The notes beneath the pieces are model-generated. The model made no database searches and was not told the origin of the DNA. It worked only from the letters and a program-made list of their open reading frames with translations. Made by a program: the position numbers and the translations under genes. A stretch of DNA of 5,930 bases from positions 1 through 5,930 of the forward strand of contig CAMXLV010000101.1 in assembly GCA_947244675.1 (NCBI GenBank). The letters run 5' to 3'. Positions 4,461 through 5,930 of the stretch are shown here, piece after piece. This stretch comes from an uncultured Clostridium sp. (GTDB taxonomy: Bacteria; Bacillota_A; Clostridia; TANB77; CAG-508). The first letter of the stretch is position 1, and every line of letters begins with the position of its first letter.

Positions 4461-5476
4461 ATGAAAATTATACTAGATGCAATGGGAGGAGACAATGCAC
4501 CAGATGCTAATATTAAGGGTGCGGTTAATGCTATAAAAAAAATAAAAGCAGAAGTTATTTTAATCGGAAAAGAAGAGATTATTAGAAGTAAAATGAAAGA
4601 ATTTTATGGAAAAGAATTAGAAGAAATATCAGATCGATTAAAAATTAAAAATGCAACAGAAATGATTGAAATGGAAGACACACCAACTGTTGCTATCAAA
4701 CGCAAAAAAGATTCTTCTATGGTAGTTGGATTTAAAATGCTAAAAGAAGGAGAAGGAGATGTTTTTATTTCTGCAGGAAATTCAGGAGCTTTACTAACTC
4801 GGAGCAACATTAATTGTTGGTAGAATTAAAGGTATTGATAGACCAGCACTAGCACGGAATTTTGCCAGCATATAAAAGTCAATTATTATTAATTGATGCA
4901 GGATCTAATACAAATTGCAAACCAATTAATTTATTACAATTTGCACAAATGTCTAGCATTTATTTACGAAATACCTATGGAATTTCTCACCCAGCTATTG
5001 GTCTGTTGAACATTGGAACAGAAGAAACTAAAGGAAATGAATTAGTCAAAGAAAGTTATCAATTATTAAAAGAAAAGGCAGAAGAATTAAACTTGAATTT
5101 TGTTGGAAATGTAGAAGGAAGAGATGCGTTTTCTGGAAAAATTGATGCTATTGTTGCAGATGGTTTTACAGGAAATGTATTTTTAAAGACAACAGAAGGA
5201 TTAGGAAAATTTGTGAAGAGGTCATTAACAGAAAGCTTTACAAAAAATATTTTGGCTAAAATTTTTTCTATTCCAGCTCTGCCAGCAATAAAAAGATTTT
5301 CTAAAACAATGGATTATAAATCTTATGGAGGAGCTTTGTTTTTAGGTGTTAAAAAGCCAGTTGTAAAAGCACATGGTAGTAGTGATAGTTTATTGTTTGA
5401 ATATACCTTAGTGCAGGCCGAAAAATTTGTAGAAAATAAGGCAGTAGAACATATGATAGAAGAATTTGAAAAATAG
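4461..5476 (+). pseudogene. plsX: plsX, phosphate acyltransferase, with two +1 frameshifts
   Basis: PlsX makes acyl-phosphate from acyl-ACP and phosphate, the first step of phosphatidic acid synthesis in most Firmicutes. The start at 4461 has AAGGGAGGA (4447-4455) and opens MKIILDAMGGDNAPDA, the family signature. Frame 1 runs to GNSGALLT, then breaks after ACT (4797-4799). One extra base near 4800 restores the family sequence GATLIVGRIKGIDRPALA in the next frame (4801-4854). At 4855-4858 the four bases CGGA stand where one Pro codon is expected, shifting the frame again. It then continues ILPAYKSQLLLIDAG, LNIGTEETKGNEL, VGNVEGRDAF and DGFTGNVFLKTTEGL to TAG 5476. Total length is 1016 nt; removing two bases gives about 337 residues, the normal PlsX size, so nothing else is missing. 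As read, only a 120-residue N-terminal fragment would be made. This is either a recent pseudogene or a sequence error. Confidence 0.9.
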
Positions 5477-5523
5477 ATATTTTCGACTCAGTAGTATAAA
5501 ATAAAAATATTTTAATAATATAC

Positions 5524-5552
5524 TTGACAAAAAGAAAAACATATAATATAAC
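5524..5552 (+). promoter_or_regulatory. Promoter for acpP
   Basis: TTGACA (5524-5529) and TATAAC (5547-5552) are 17 bp apart, and an overlapping TATAAT at 5542-5547 is too close (12 bp) to serve this -35. Transcription would start near 5559, giving a leader of about 45 nt. I see no terminator between plsX and here, so acpP may also receive read-through. Confidence 0.7.
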
Positions 5553-5603
5553 TGTGATATGAATAAAGCATTTAGAAACTTGAGAGGAGGTGAACTCGAA
5601 GTA

Positions 5604-5846
5604 ATGAGTTCAGAAGAAATATTAGAAAAAGTAAAAGCAATCATTGTTGAACAACTAGGTGTAGCAGATACAGCAGTGGCAATGGAAGCATCATTTATTG
5701 ATGATTTAGGAGCAGATTCATTAGACATTGTTGAATTAGTTATGGCATTAGAAGAAGAATTTGATATAGAAATTCCTGATAGCGATGCAGAAAAGGTAGT
5801 AACAGTAGGAGATGTAGTAGACTACATAAAAGAAAATGTAAAATAA
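5604..5846 (+). CDS. acpP: Acyl carrier protein
   Basis: This 80-residue protein carries growing fatty-acyl chains on a 4'-phosphopantetheine arm in type II fatty-acid synthesis and supplies acyl-ACP to PlsX. The attachment residue is Ser39 in the conserved GADSLD motif (36-41). The surrounding helix II ([20 protein letters not shown]), the acidic composition and the total length are all typical. The start at 5604 gives the usual ACP N-terminus [13 protein letters not shown]. The strong site AGAGGAGGTG (5583-5592) lies about 11 nt upstream, slightly long but acceptable. An in-frame ATG at 5559 would add 15 unconserved residues, has no ribosome-binding site and coincides with the predicted transcription start. 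The gene lies 127 bp after the broken plsX, a common neighbour, with its own promoter and terminator. I see nothing abnormal in it. Confidence 0.96.
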   Translation: MSSEEILEKVKAIIVEQLGVADTAVAMEASFIDDLGADSLDIVELVMALEEEFDIEIPDSDAEKVVTVGDVVDYIKENVK

Positions 5847-5847
5847 T

Positions 5848-5882
5848 AAAAGGAGCCAATTTTTGAAAGGCTCCTTTTTATT
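5848..5882 (+). terminator. acpP terminator
   Basis: AAAAGGAGCC (5848-5857) pairs perfectly with GGCTCCTTTT (5869-5878), a 10-bp stem with an 11-nt loop. TTTTTATT follows (5875-5882). It begins right after the acpP stop codon and isolates acpP from whatever follows. Confidence 0.9.
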
Positions 5883-5892
5883 GTATAATGAA

Positions 5893-5930
5893 AACCCCAC
5901 GTTATACGTGGGGTTCTAAAGGCTTCTAGC
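5893..5930 (-). mobile_element. Probable end of an IS200/IS605-type element (partial, runs off the window)
   Basis: AACCCCACGT (5893-5902) pairs perfectly with ACGTGGGGTT (5906-5915) around a 3-nt TAT loop, GC-rich in an AT-rich background. TCTAAAGGCTTCTAGC then runs to the edge. On the minus strand this reads GCTAGAAGCC, then the hairpin. That layout resembles the sequence after tnpB genes of IS605-type elements, where a short GAAGCC-containing stretch leads into a terminal subterminal hairpin. If so, the element lies mostly beyond the window with tnpB on the minus strand, and it inserted just after the acpP terminator. No transposase sequence is visible here. The hairpin has no T-run on either side, so it is not a simple terminator. 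A CRISPR repeat or another repetitive palindrome remains possible. Confidence 0.45.

Noticed and set aside
4604..4810. Minus-strand 68-aa ORF inside plsX
   Set aside because: It is antisense to conserved PlsX sequence and its composition mirrors the sense codons.
4862..5476. Independent gene starting at TTG 4862
   Set aside because: It is the C-terminal two-thirds of PlsX in a shifted frame; the TTG is the Leu codon of the ILPAYK segment and has no ribosome-binding site.
5559..5603. Upstream ATG adding 15 residues to acyl carrier protein
   Set aside because: It has no ribosome-binding site, coincides with the predicted transcription start, and the extra residues are not part of any ACP I know.
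5408..5728. Minus-strand 106-aa ORF across the plsX-acpP boundary
   Set aside because: It is antisense to two conserved genes and spans an acpP promoter; no ribosome-binding site was noticed.
5893..5930. CRISPR direct repeat at the right edge
   Set aside because: Only one copy is visible and no spacer pattern can be judged. The GAAGCC flank on the minus strand suits an insertion-sequence end better, although this stays open until the window is extended.

Overview
The window is AT-rich DNA with strong Shine-Dalgarno sites (AGGAGG type) and U-tailed hairpin terminators. This fits a low-GC Gram-positive bacterium, most likely of the Clostridia or a related Firmicutes lineage. I cannot name the species. 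It reads as the right-hand end of an integrated prophage (about 1-2690) joined to host chromosome (about 2690-5890). An insertion-sequence end appears to be cut off by the right edge.

Prophage side. Positions 2-400 hold the tail of a probable holin gene, two back-to-back hairpins (the second a terminator), and a 47-residue acidic ORF whose stop overlaps the next start by one base. The gene at 400-1539 is a modular endolysin: a zinc amidase, two SH3-like wall-binding modules and a C-terminal CW_7 repeat. A cassette on the opposite strand follows, in the place where phages often carry accessory genes. It has a small XRE-type regulator and, 12 bp after it, a stand-alone protein resembling only the mismatch-recognition domain (domain I) of MutS. 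A 60-residue ORF of unknown function is transcribed divergently, and the shared intergenic region contains two inverted repeats.

Junction. Immediately after the 60-residue ORF lies a perfect tandem 11-bp repeat (TTTCCCACTTT twice), which looks like integrase arm-type sites. About 100 bp further on, 12 codons plus a stop read TVGSGVVADILA. This matches the C-terminus of elongation factor Tu, and a strong terminator with no gene of its own follows. The simplest reading is an attachment site (called attR here): the phage integrated into the 3' end of tuf and displaced the last host codons and their terminator to this side.

Host side. A promoter with TTGACA / 17 bp / TAAAAT drives a secreted choice-of-anchor L surface protein. 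It has a signal peptide, a proline-rich stalk and a C-terminal PPFG-TM-KKK tail that resembles a sortase signal. After a terminator come plsX and acpP, which act in phospholipid and fatty-acid synthesis. plsX is full length at the DNA level but is broken by two +1 shifts about 55 bp apart, so it is either a pseudogene or carries sequence errors. acpP is intact, with its own promoter and terminator. The last 38 bases form a perfect hairpin and flank that look like the end of an IS200/IS605-type element continuing beyond the window.

The items most worth following up are the XRE/MutS-I cassette, the tuf attachment site, and the doubly frameshifted plsX.
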